DNA of 64,000 nt from an uncultured Fibrobacter sp. (GTDB lineage: Bacteria > Fibrobacterota > Fibrobacteria > Fibrobacterales > Fibrobacteraceae), in the NCBI RefSeq assembly GCF_947305105.1, contig NZ_CAMZCS010000001.1, forward strand, positions 248,001-312,000. The letters are read 5' to 3'. This document shows positions 40,697 through 48,740 of this stretch, piece after piece. The first letter of the stretch is position 1, and the number at the start of each line of letters is the position of its first letter. A program made the translations under genes and the position numbers. The notes beneath the pieces are model-generated. The model ran no database searches. It saw only the letters and a list, made by a program, of their open reading frames with translations, and had not been told where the DNA came from.

Positions 40697-40725
40697 TAGT
40701 TTATTGAGAAGGTAGGTGCAGGAAT

Positions 40726-41802
40726 ATGAGAAAAGAAATCCTAAAAACGGGCTTTGTCGTTGCCTTGGTGCTTGCGGTTTCCGCCTATGCGGCCGATGCC
40801 TGCAACGACGAAATGGGCCATGTGGGCGAGGGCAAGAAAGTCATTGGGACCGGTTCCGAGAGCGTCAAGGGGGACGTCGGCAATTCGGGTTTCCAGTACG
40901 AACTCTGGCATTCCGAAGGCTCGGGCTCCCTGACTTATTATGACAACGGAACCTTTTCTGCGGAATGGAGTGGCTCGCAAGACTTCATTGCCCGAGTCGG
41001 TCTCCGGTATGCCGAAAGCAAAAATTTTGACGAATTTGGCAATTTTTCAGCGGATTTCAAGTTCACCAAGTCGGGAAGTGCCGATTTCTCGTATATTGGC
41101 ATCTATGGCTGGACGGATAATCCGCGCGCCGATTACTTCATCCTGGAAGACTGGTTCAGCGAACCGAATCCCGAGTATTTGGGCGAAAAGAAGGGCGAGA
41201 TTACGGTAGACGGGGATACGTACGACATCTATTCCTTTAAGCAAAACAAGCTGTATGTCCAGGGAGACATAAACTATCCGACTTTTTACAGTGTCCGTCG
41301 CATACCCCGCCAGTGCGGCCATATAGATATCACGGCCCACTTCAAGAAATGGACGGAGCTCGGCCTCAATCTGGGCAAGATGAACGAGGTCATGATGGTT
41401 GCGGAAGCGGGCAATGGTTCTGCTACGATAGATTTCACCTATTTCAACGTGACCGAATCGGAGCCTAGTTCTCCGGCTCCATCCTCCAGTTCCGCAACTC
41501 CGGAATCGAGTTTTGCCGTGCCGGCCTCTGATGCCCTCGTTGAATCTTCTAGCTCTGTAACCCAGGAATTGAAACCTGCTGCAAAATCGTCTGAATCGAC
41601 CACGGCGATGATGCAAAAGGTCCACATTAGTTCGTCCGACCGCAGCCTGGTCGTTTTCGATATGCAGGGCCGTATTTTGGGTAAGCTGACGGTACCGGCG
41701 GGAATGGCACTAAATAGTGCTATTTTTGCAAAATTCGGCAGGCCGGGTATCTACATGGTGCAGTCCGACGGGGTTTTCAAGGTGCTTTCCGTGGCAAAAT
41801 AG
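40726..41802 (+). CDS. GH11 xylanase-like protein 1, catalytic nucleophile replaced
   Basis: A 358-residue secreted protein: signal ending SAYA, a GH11 jelly-roll (about 45-245), Ser/Pro/Glu linker and the C-terminal VFDMQG module (about 305-358). GH11 enzymes are retaining endo-1,4-beta-xylanases. Fold marks include YDNGTFSAEW, YIGIYGWTDNP and DITAHFKKW. At the nucleophile position the family NPLVEYY reads NPRADYF (Asp about 136 instead of Glu), and the thumb motif PSI is replaced by LYVQG, while the acid/base Glu (about 227, VAEAG) remains. It may be inactive, slow, or a xylan-binding protein. First of five tandem paralogues. Confidence 0.88.
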   Translation: MRKEILKTGFVVALVLAVSAYAADACNDEMGHVGEGKKVIGTGSESVKGDVGNSGFQYELWHSEGSGSLTYYDNGTFSAEWSGSQDFIARVGLRYAESKNFDEFGNFSADFKFTKSGSADFSYIGIYGWTDNPRADYFILEDWFSEPNPEYLGEKKGEITVDGDTYDIYSFKQNKLYVQGDINYPTFYSVRRIPRQCGHIDITAHFKKWTELGLNLGKMNEVMMVAEAGNGSATIDFTYFNVTESEPSSPAPSSSSATPESSFAVPASDALVESSSSVTQELKPAAKSSESTTAMMQKVHISSSDRSLVVFDMQGRILGKLTVPAGMALNSAIFAKFGRPGIYMVQSDGVFKVLSVAK

Positions 41803-41827
41803 CTTGAAAAAATGTAAAAAAAAGTAT

Positions 41828-41861
41828 AAAAAGGTTTTTTCGGCAAGAAAACCCTTTTTTT
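41828..41861 (+). terminator. Terminator after GH11 gene 1
   Basis: Hairpin AAGGGTTTTC-type stem (AAAAGGTTTT / AAAACCCTTT) followed by a run of T. Confidence 0.7.
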
Positions 41862-41927
41862 ATTGTGCTATTTACTACAGAAAATTGCAAAAAAACAAAA
41901 AAAACAAGAAAAAAATCAGTATTTATC

Positions 41928-41935
41928 TATATTTG
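41928..41935 (+). promoter_or_regulatory. TATATTTG promoter element before GH11 gene 2
   Basis: Exact TAnnTTTG match 20 nt before the ATG at 41956; a GGAGG ribosome site lies between. Confidence 0.55.
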
Positions 41936-41955
41936 GTACAAACTTTGGAGGTTTT

Positions 41956-43122
41956 ATGAAAACGAGAATTATTGGGGCTTCGGCTCTTTGTGTAGCTTTT
42001 GCCGCTTCTAGCGCTTTGGCTCAGGATTTCTGCCAAACTGCTGCTCATAGCGGTTCTAAGGTGGAAGTTTCCACGAATAAAGTGGATAAGTTCAGCAATG
42101 GTATTGGTTACGAACTTTGGAACGAAGGCGGCAACGGTGGTTCCGCTACGTTCTACGACGATGGCTCCTTCAGCTGCAAGATGACCGGTGCCAAGGACTA
42201 TCTGTGCCGTGCCGGTCTTTCTTTCAATAGCGATAAGACCCACGAGGAAATTGGCCACATGAAGGCGGATTTCAAGCTGGTCAAGGGTAATCTTTCCGGA
42301 ATCGACTATTCCTACATCGGCATTTACGGCTGGACCCGTGAACCTCTGGTAGAATGGTATATCGTGGACAACTCCGGTAGCCAGTACATGCCCGGTGATT
42401 GGGTTGCTCAGGGATCTTCTAAAAAGGCTCATGGCGAGTATGAAATTGACGGTGCCAAGTACAAGGTTTATGAAGGTGACCGCACCTCTTATTCCATCGA
42501 TGGCGACAATACCTATTTCAAGCAGTATTTCAGCGTGCGTACTTCGATGCGCGATTGCGGTACCATCGATATTACCGCCCACTTCAAGAAGTGGGAAGAA
42601 CTCGGCATGAGAATGGGTAAGTTGCACGAAGCCAAGATCCTTGGTGAAGCCGGTAGCAATTCGGGTCCGAATGCCCGTGGCGAATACGACTTCCCCTATG
42701 CCAAAGTCTATATCGAAGGTGCTGCTCCCAGTTCTTCTGAAACCCCGTCTTCTAGCTCCGAAGCTCCGAAGTCCAGCTCCGATGCTAAGTCTTCCAGCTC
42801 CGTTGGCCCGGCTTCCAGCTCCGACGCTCAGTCTTCCAGCTCTGTTGGCCCGGCTTCCAGCTCCGATGCCGTATCGTCTTCTAGTGCTCCTGCCAACGTA
42901 AGCAGCAGCTCCTCGGGTCTCGCTCTCCCTGCCGAAATGAAGGTCTTCCGTATGTCCGGTACCGCCCAGGTGTTCGACATGCAGGGTAAGTTCCTCGGCA
43001 CGGTTGAACTGAAGTCCGGCGCTTCTCTGAAGGAAATCGTCGTGAACAAGTTCGGAAAGTCCGGAATGTATCTGCTGAAGCAGGGTGCTGCCGTTAAGGT
43101 TGTCTCTGCCGAAAAGCGCTAA
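41956..43122 (+). CDS. GH11 xylanase 2 with Ser-rich linker and C-terminal module
   Basis: A 388-residue secreted enzyme: signal ending SALA, GH11 domain (about 40-262), a Ser-rich repetitive linker (SSSVGPASSSDAQ-type, about 264-322) and the VFDMQGKFLG module. Nucleophile Glu in EPLVEWYIV (about 133) and acid/base Glu in ILGEAG (about 231) are both present. The thumb reads YSIDG instead of PSIxG. GGAGG precedes the ATG, with a TATATTTG element 20 nt upstream. It probably cleaves xylan outside the cell; the C-terminal module is likely for secretion or anchoring. Confidence 0.9.
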   Translation: MKTRIIGASALCVAFAASSALAQDFCQTAAHSGSKVEVSTNKVDKFSNGIGYELWNEGGNGGSATFYDDGSFSCKMTGAKDYLCRAGLSFNSDKTHEEIGHMKADFKLVKGNLSGIDYSYIGIYGWTREPLVEWYIVDNSGSQYMPGDWVAQGSSKKAHGEYEIDGAKYKVYEGDRTSYSIDGDNTYFKQYFSVRTSMRDCGTIDITAHFKKWEELGMRMGKLHEAKILGEAGSNSGPNARGEYDFPYAKVYIEGAAPSSSETPSSSSEAPKSSSDAKSSSSVGPASSSDAQSSSSVGPASSSDAVSSSSAPANVSSSSSGLALPAEMKVFRMSGTAQVFDMQGKFLGTVELKSGASLKEIVVNKFGKSGMYLLKQGAAVKVVSAEKR

Positions 43123-43145
43123 ATTTTAGAAACATTGCTGAAAAT

Positions 43146-43180
43146 GGCCCGTTTCCTCATGAGGAAACGGGTCTTTTTTT
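43146..43180 (+). terminator. Terminator after GH11 gene 2
   Basis: Perfect stem CCCGTTTCCTC / GAGGAAACGGG with a very short loop and seven T. Confidence 0.92.
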
Positions 43181-43224
43181 GTCACAAAATGCCGTTTTTT
43201 TGCGGAAATCACAAGTCAAGGAAT

Positions 43225-43242
43225 GTTGTTTTATGATACAAC
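43225..43242 (+). promoter_or_regulatory. Palindrome GTTGT-N8-ACAAC upstream of GH11 gene 3
   Basis: GTTGTTTTATGATACAAC, 90 bp before the ATG. The same 5+8+5 arrangement occurs before GH11 gene 4 (44604-44621), and a looser version occurs before gene 5, so it could be a regulator site. Confidence 0.45.
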
Positions 43243-43332
43243 ATCATTTATTTCTGCTGGGAGAAGCTTTGTGGAAAAGGGTATAGATTACATATGGTAT
43301 GGTTGATAAATAACCATAAGAGGAGCTCAAAG

Positions 43333-44505
43333 ATGAATAAAAAAATATTGAAATTCGGCCTTGCCCTTGCGATGGGGCTTGTCTCGTCTGCATATGCGGA
43401 CATCGATGCCTGCAAGGATAATATGGGCCATGAAGGCAAAGAATCGAGGACCCAGGGCCAGAACAACTCCAGCGTGACGGGTAACGTCGGCAGTTCTCCG
43501 TACCACTATGAAATCTGGTACCAGGGCGGCAACAATTCCATGACCTATTATGATAATGGTACTTACAAGGCCAGTTGGAGCAATACAGGAGACTTCCTTG
43601 CTCGTGTCGGATTCAGATACGACGAAAAGCAGACTTACGAGCAAGTTGGCCCCATCGATGCCTATTTCAACTGGAAAAAGGATGGTAGTGCCGGTGGTTA
43701 CAACTATATTGGTATCTACGGCTGGACGGTTGATCCGCTGGTAGAATACTACATCGTGGATGACTGGTTCAGCAAGCCGGGTGCAAACCTCCTCGGCCAG
43801 AGAAAGGGTGAATTCGAGGTGGATGGCGCCAAGTACGAAATTTGGCAGAATACCCGTGTCCAACAGCCTTCCATTAAAGGTACTTCGACTTTCCCCCAGT
43901 ATTTCAGCGTGCGTAGTAACTCCCGTTCTTGCGGACATATCGACATCACGGCTCACTTCAAGAAATGGGAAGAACTCGGCATGAGGATGGGTAAGATGTA
44001 CGAAGCCAAGGTGCTTGTCGAAGCCGGCGGCGGTACTGGTTCCTTCGATGTCTCCTACTTCAAGATGACAGACAAGAAGCATCCTCTCGAATCTGCAGTT
44101 CCGTCTTCTAGCTCCGAAGCCCCGAAATCCAGTTCTGATAAGGCTCCGAAGTCCAGTTCTGACAAGGCTCCGGCCTCCAGTTCTGACAAGGCTCCGGCTT
44201 CTAGTTCTGACAAGGCCCCGGCCTCCAGCTCTGACGCCGCTGGTCAATCCTCCAGTTCTGAGCTGGCCGTTACTGCCCCCGCCGGTTCCTCCAGCTCCGG
44301 CCCCAGTGCCCTTCCGGCCGAAATTGCGAACTTTGGCATGGCTGGTACCTATCAGGTGTTCGACATGCAGGGCAAGTTCCTCGGCAAGGTTGAACTGAAG
44401 GATGGCTCCACCCTCAAGGCTGCCGTCGGAAGCAAGTTCCCCCATTCAGCTATCTACATGGTCAAGCGCGGCTCTGTAGCCAAGATTGTCTCTGTAGAAC
44501 GCTAA
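43333..44505 (+). CDS. GH11 xylanase 3 with SSSDKAP repeat linker and C-terminal module
   Basis: A 390-residue secreted enzyme: signal ending SAYA, GH11 domain (about 45-245), linker with 27-bp repeats encoding SSSDKAPAS units, and the VFDMQGKFLG module. Nucleophile Glu in DPLVEYYIV (about 138), thumb QPSIKGT (about 178-184) and acid/base Glu in VLVEAG (about 230) are all intact, so it should be an active endo-xylanase. The ATG at 43333 has AGGAG upstream. It has its own terminator and a GTTGT-N8-ACAAC palindrome upstream. Confidence 0.93.
   Translation: MNKKILKFGLALAMGLVSSAYADIDACKDNMGHEGKESRTQGQNNSSVTGNVGSSPYHYEIWYQGGNNSMTYYDNGTYKASWSNTGDFLARVGFRYDEKQTYEQVGPIDAYFNWKKDGSAGGYNYIGIYGWTVDPLVEYYIVDDWFSKPGANLLGQRKGEFEVDGAKYEIWQNTRVQQPSIKGTSTFPQYFSVRSNSRSCGHIDITAHFKKWEELGMRMGKMYEAKVLVEAGGGTGSFDVSYFKMTDKKHPLESAVPSSSSEAPKSSSDKAPKSSSDKAPASSSDKAPASSSDKAPASSSDAAGQSSSSELAVTAPAGSSSSGPSALPAEIANFGMAGTYQVFDMQGKFLGKVELKDGSTLKAAVGSKFPHSAIYMVKRGSVAKIVSVER
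44128..44232 (+). repeat. 27-bp tandem repeats encoding the SSSDKAPxS linker
   Basis: About four near-identical units encode SSSDKAP(K/A)S in the GH11 gene 3 linker; copy number may vary between strains. Confidence 0.85.
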
Positions 44506-44526
44506 ATCGCGTTTTAAACGATGTTT

Positions 44527-44561
44527 GACCCGATTCCCTCCCGGAATTGGGTCTTTTTTTT
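44527..44561 (+). terminator. Terminator after GH11 gene 3
   Basis: Stem GACCCGATTCC / GGAATTGGGTC followed by eight T. Confidence 0.92.
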
Positions 44562-44603
44562 GTCAAAAAACGCTGTGAAATGACTGTTTGTAAACTGTTT
44601 CGT

Positions 44604-44621
44604 GTTGTTTCCTATAACAAC
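44604..44621 (+). promoter_or_regulatory. Palindrome GTTGTT-N6-AACAAC upstream of GH11 gene 4
   Basis: GTTGTTTCCTATAACAAC, 76 bp before the ATG; same spacing as the site at 43225. Confidence 0.45.
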
Positions 44622-44697
44622 GACTTTTGCGCTTTTTTCGCTATTTATTGTGGTTTCGCACCTATATTAAGAAGGATAACTTTATGAGGAGTAAACT

Positions 44698-46296
44698 ATG
44701 AAAAGTGTATCTAAAATTGCCAAAATGAGTCTTGCACTCATTGTTTCTTGCGGCTTAGGCAGTGCTTTCGCTGTTGACGCCTGTAAGGACCAGATGAGCA
44801 AGTCTGCAGGTTCTGGACATGGAGTGAGCGGGAACTCGGTCGGTTCCATCAGCGGCACCCCGTGGGGTTTCGAACAGTGGTATCAGGGTGGCAGCGCTTC
44901 GATGACCTACTACGATAACGGTACGTTCAAGGCCAACTGGAACAATTCTAACGACTACCTGACCCGCGTGGGTTATCAGTATGGTGGTGGCGGTATTGAC
45001 CATAAATCCAAGTATTTCACGGTCGATTACAACTACAAAAAGACGGGCTCTGCTCAGTATGGCTATATCGGTATTTATGGCTGGACTGCTAACCCGGAAA
45101 CCGAATACTACATCGTGGACGACTGGTACAGCAAGCCGAGCGAAAACTACGTCGGTGAAAAATTCGGTGAAATCACTGTGGACGGCGCCAAGTACACCAT
45201 CCACGCCTTCCTTCGCCAGCAGGAACCTTCCAAGTCGGGTACTTCCACCTTCGTCCAGTTCTTTAGCATCCGTCAGAGTGCGCGTCAGTGCGGCCATATC
45301 GACATTTCTGCCCACTTCAAGAAGTGGGACGAACTCTTCACGGGCCAGAACAAGCAACTCAAGGGTTCCAAGGGCGGTGGCTCTGCTTCGCTCAAGTTCG
45401 GTAAGGTGACCGAAGTGATGCTCATGACCGAAGCTGGTGGCGGCGCTACGGGTTCCGTGGAATACACCTACTTCGACATGAAGGATAACGGATCTCCTTC
45501 CGAGGTCGTTCCGCCGAAGGAAATCGAACGCAAGCCGTTCGGTGGCACGGCAGTCTCCATTCCGGGTTCTGTCGAAGCCGAAAACTTTGACGAAGGTAAC
45601 GAAGGCGTTACGTACAGCGGTGCGCAGGGTGCATCGGGTGACGATGGCGACCACACCTATCGCGGTGAAGATTATGCCAGTGTCGACATCGTGAGCGGTG
45701 GCTCTGGTAAGGCAATCGGTTATACCGCTGCCGACGAATGGCTCGAATACACCATTAACGTTACTCAGGCCGGTGAATACGATATCGAAGCCAACGTTTC
45801 GAACGGTTCCGGTGCAGGTACGGTTGAACTGTCCCTGGACGGCACGGCTCTTGCCTCTCTTGCTTTCACGGGAACTGCAGATGACTGGAATGCCTATGAA
45901 CTTGCCAAGGGCAAGGCCACTCTCACTGCTGGTCAACACAAGCTCCGCATCACCATTGCAAATGCAAATACGAATGTGGACTACGTGAAGTTCAGCCTGC
46001 CGGGTGCTACTACCGTTGATCCGGGTACAAATCCGGGGACGGATCCTGGCACGAATCCCGCTACGAATCCGGGAACCAATCCGCAAGAAGATCCCCTGGC
46101 TTTGGCCAAGAATGTTCGCTTGAACAAGACCAGCCATGTGGCTCAGGTGTTCGATATGCAGGGCCGTTCTCTTGGCAGCGTTACTTTTGCCAACGGAACT
46201 TCTATCAACGATGCCATCTTTGCCAAGTTCGGCAAGGCCGGTGTTTACATGGTGAGGGTTGGCAGCAAGGTCCGTTCCATTTCTGTGACCCGCTAA
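44698..46296 (+). CDS. GH11 xylanase 4 with CBM6-like domain and C-terminal module
   Basis: A 532-residue secreted enzyme: signal ending SAFA, GH11 domain (about 45-262) with an extra Gly/Lys-rich insertion (about 214-235), a CBM6-like domain (about 280-440; IPGSVEAENFDEG, TADEWLEYTINV, VDYVKFSLPG), a PGTNPGTDP linker and the VFDMQGRSLG module. Nucleophile Glu in NPETEYYIV (about 136) and acid/base Glu in LMTEAG (about 245) are present; the thumb reads EPSKSGT. CBM6 domains often bind xylan or cellulose chains. GGAG before the ATG. A terminator follows. Confidence 0.93.
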   Translation: MKSVSKIAKMSLALIVSCGLGSAFAVDACKDQMSKSAGSGHGVSGNSVGSISGTPWGFEQWYQGGSASMTYYDNGTFKANWNNSNDYLTRVGYQYGGGGIDHKSKYFTVDYNYKKTGSAQYGYIGIYGWTANPETEYYIVDDWYSKPSENYVGEKFGEITVDGAKYTIHAFLRQQEPSKSGTSTFVQFFSIRQSARQCGHIDISAHFKKWDELFTGQNKQLKGSKGGGSASLKFGKVTEVMLMTEAGGGATGSVEYTYFDMKDNGSPSEVVPPKEIERKPFGGTAVSIPGSVEAENFDEGNEGVTYSGAQGASGDDGDHTYRGEDYASVDIVSGGSGKAIGYTAADEWLEYTINVTQAGEYDIEANVSNGSGAGTVELSLDGTALASLAFTGTADDWNAYELAKGKATLTAGQHKLRITIANANTNVDYVKFSLPGATTVDPGTNPGTDPGTNPATNPGTNPQEDPLALAKNVRLNKTSHVAQVFDMQGRSLGSVTFANGTSINDAIFAKFGKAGVYMVRVGSKVRSISVTR

Positions 46297-46329
46297 AAGT
46301 TTCAAATCTAAAACACTCCTTATATTGTC

Positions 46330-46367
46330 AAAGGTGCCTCGTTCGGCGGGGTACCTTTTCTTTTTTT
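46330..46367 (+). terminator. Terminator after GH11 gene 4
   Basis: Stem AAAGGTGCC / GGTACCTTT (one wobble) followed by a T-run. Confidence 0.8.
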
Positions 46368-46413
46368 GCGTAAAAAGCCTTTCATTGTCGTTTTTACAAC
46401 AAAGAATTATTTG

Positions 46414-46431
46414 AAAAGTGATGTAGAACAC
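46414..46431 (+). promoter_or_regulatory. Motif AAAAGTGATGTAGAACAC upstream of GH11 gene 5
   Basis: One mismatch to the 18-base motif before the GH8 gene (33179-33196), 88 bp before the ATG. Confidence 0.4.
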
Positions 46432-46518
46432 AATTTGAAATTATTTTATAAGCAGGTTGGCTGATGGTGGCATTTCCAAAGAGAAAATGTCTCTATCGGC
46501 AAAAAATTGGAGTTGGAT

Positions 46519-47781
46519 ATGAACAAATTGTTCCTTGGGTTGGCCAGGGCCACGTTTTTTGTGACCCTCGCTTTTGGCTTAAACGCTTATGCAGCCGATG
46601 CTTGCAGCGAAAAGGGCGGGCATTCCGGAAACGGCACGACCACTCGTGGTCAAAATAATTCAAGTGTGACGGGGAATATCGGTAGTTCCGGTTACCATTA
46701 TGAAATATGGTATCAAGGCGGAAATAACTCGATGACCTATTACAATGACGGAACATTCTCGGCGGAATGGAACGGCTCCAACGACTTCCTGGCTCGCGTG
46801 GGACTCAAGTACAACAGTACCCAAACGCACGACCAGATTGGTTATTTTACTGCTGATTACAAGTTCACCAAGTCGGGGAGTGCTGCTTATTCCTATATCG
46901 GCATTTACGGTTGGACCGAGAATCCGCTGGTGGAATACTATATCGTCGATGACTGGTTTACCAAGCCGAGTCCGCAGTATTTAGGCACAAAGAAGGGCGA
47001 AATCACGGTGGACGGCGATACCTATGATATTTACACGTTTACTCGCGTGAACCAGCCTTCGATTAAGGGGACTTCTACTTTCCCGCAGTTCTTCAGTGTA
47101 CGCCGTAACGCTCGCCAGTGCGGCCATATCGACATTACCGCCCATTTCAAGAAATGGGGGGAGGTTGGCCTGAATCTCGGGAAGATGTACGAGGTGAAGG
47201 TGCTGGCCGAAGCCGGTGGCGGTGCTACCGGAAAGATTGACTTCACCTACTTCAACATAACGTCTAAAGGTTCACCGTCTGGCTCGGAAACAGCGGTAAC
47301 GCCGAAATCCAGTGCATCGACCCATCATTCGTCGACATCCATTCATCCTTCTTCATCCTCTCATCGATCCTCGCATTCTGTTTCCAGTTCTTCGAGAACG
47401 AGCAGCCATCACAGGAGCAGTTCCAGTAAGGCGAAGGTTTCGTCTTCGAGCCGGGATTTTTGGGGAAGTGTCGTCGCTTCGTCTTCTAGTATAACCATTC
47501 TTTCGCCAATTTCCGGTTCCAGTGTTGCTCCCGTTATCATTCCGATTAGCAGCAGTTCTGGAAACATCATTGGATCCATTGACGCTCTCCCGGATGTGTC
47601 GCCGGTGCCGATGGGAACATCGGTATTGCAGGTGTTCGACGTGCAGGGCAAGTATCTCGGCAAGGTTGAATCTAGGGATGGAACTTCTTTGAACGATGCC
47701 GTGTTCATGAAGTTTGGCAAGACGGGTGTTTACATGGTTAAACGTGACGGCAAAGTAAAAATGTTGTCTGTGACGCGCTAA
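46519..47781 (+). CDS. GH11 xylanase 5 with His/Ser-rich linker and C-terminal module
   Basis: A 420-residue secreted enzyme: signal ending NAYA, GH11 domain (about 45-248), a His/Ser-rich linker (HHSSTSIHPSSSSHRSSH, about 270-300, unlike the others) and the VFDVQGKYLG module. Nucleophile Glu in NPLVEYYIV (about 139), thumb QPSIKGT (about 179-185) and acid/base Glu in VLAEAG (about 231) are intact. The ATG at 46519 has GGAG 8 nt upstream. Cys near the mature N-terminus (ADAC) and in RQCGHID are conserved in the array and probably form a disulfide. Confidence 0.93.
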   Translation: MNKLFLGLARATFFVTLAFGLNAYAADACSEKGGHSGNGTTTRGQNNSSVTGNIGSSGYHYEIWYQGGNNSMTYYNDGTFSAEWNGSNDFLARVGLKYNSTQTHDQIGYFTADYKFTKSGSAAYSYIGIYGWTENPLVEYYIVDDWFTKPSPQYLGTKKGEITVDGDTYDIYTFTRVNQPSIKGTSTFPQFFSVRRNARQCGHIDITAHFKKWGEVGLNLGKMYEVKVLAEAGGGATGKIDFTYFNITSKGSPSGSETAVTPKSSASTHHSSTSIHPSSSSHRSSHSVSSSSRTSSHHRSSSSKAKVSSSSRDFWGSVVASSSSITILSPISGSSVAPVIIPISSSSGNIIGSIDALPDVSPVPMGTSVLQVFDVQGKYLGKVESRDGTSLNDAVFMKFGKTGVYMVKRDGKVKMLSVTR

Positions 47782-47824
47782 AATTTTTATATTGATAACC
47801 GATTAATACTCCTCATATTGCCAT

Positions 47825-47861
47825 AAGGCATCTCGGTTCCGCCGAGATGCCTTTCTGCTTT
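47825..47861. terminator. Bidirectional terminator after GH11 gene 5
   Basis: Stem AAGGCATCTCGG / CCGAGATGCCTT between convergent genes; T-rich on the plus side. Confidence 0.85.
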
Positions 47862-47940
47862 TGAATATGTTGTATGTTGAATGTGCGAAAAAAAACACGC
47901 CCCGCTGGGGACGTGTTGAAAAGGTTCGTCTTGCGACGGA

Positions 47941-48627
47941 TTACTTCTTGGAAGCCTTCTTGGGCGGGTGGGCGGCAATCTTCTTGGTGCCCTTGCCCTG
48001 CGTTGCCTTGGCGGCGGCTTCTTCGGCCTTGATCATGGACTTCATGCTTTCGAGAGCCCCGTTCGGGTCGAGCTCGATCGCTTCGGATGCTTCATCCACC
48101 ATTTCGGCGAACTCGTCGTACCAGTCGGCGAAGATTTCCACTTCGAGGTGGTCGACGCCCGGAACCGTGAGGCGCACGCCACAGGCTTCGCCCACGCGGT
48201 CGAGGAACTTGGCCATCTGCGGCTTGAGGAGCGTGAGGTCGAGGCCGTCGAGGTCTTCGGGTTCAAACCAGACACCGTCGACATCGCTGTCGTCTTCTTC
48301 CTTAGCCTTCTTTTTGGACTTCTTGCCTTCGCACTTGCCGCACTTGCATTCCCCGTCGCATTCGTCGTTGCCGTACAGGGCCATGTATTCTTCGTCGTCC
48401 ATGCCGCTGTCGTAGTAGAATTCGTCTTCTTCGAGGTAGAGCGTCTCGACAAAGATTCCCTTGGCGCCGAGCGTCTTTGCGGCGGCGATGAATTCCTTGA
48501 GTTCGCCACCGAAGTAGCGCGTGGTTTCTGCTTCCTCGTTCAGAGTCTGGACGGGAATGGGGGAGAGTTTCTGCTTGGTGATGTAGTCGCAGACAACATC
48601 AGTGATAGATTGGTTGTTCTTGGCCAT
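47941..48627 (-). CDS. Hypothetical acidic protein with Cys cluster
   Basis: A 228-residue cytosolic protein with no signal peptide. The middle has a possible metal-binding CDGECKCGKC (about 89-98) followed by a Lys run, flanked by very acidic stretches (LEEDEFYYDSGMDDEEY before; EEDDSDVDGVWF after). The C-terminus is basic (KKIAAHPPKKASKK). The second half, with FADWYDEFAEMVDEASEAIE, looks helical. I do not recognise a family. It is upstream of nothing on its strand except the convergent terminator and is separated from dapA by a paired 7-bp-period repeat. Confidence 0.7.
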   Translation of the reverse strand: MAKNNQSITDVVCDYITKQKLSPIPVQTLNEEAETTRYFGGELKEFIAAAKTLGAKGIFVETLYLEEDEFYYDSGMDDEEYMALYGNDECDGECKCGKCEGKKSKKKAKEEDDSDVDGVWFEPEDLDGLDLTLLKPQMAKFLDRVGEACGVRLTVPGVDHLEVEIFADWYDEFAEMVDEASEAIELDPNGALESMKSMIKAEEAAAKATQGKGTKKIAAHPPKKASKK

Positions 48628-48645
48628 TGGATTCTCCAGTAAAAA

Positions 48646-48740
48646 AGTGATTAGTGGTTGGTGATTAGTGGTTAGGATTATAATCGCGTCGAAGCCACCA
48701 TACTAATCCTGTTTACTAACCACTGCCCACTGTTTACTAA
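48646..48740. repeat. Paired inverted 7-bp-period repeat (word AGTGGTT)
   Basis: Left arm AGTGATT, AGTGGTT, GGTGATT, AGTGGTT, AGGATTA (48646-48680); right arm TAATCCT, GTTTACT, AACCACT, GCCCACT, GTTTACT (48704-48738). The dapA stop codon TAG (48737-48739) lies at the end of the right arm. Confidence 0.88.
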
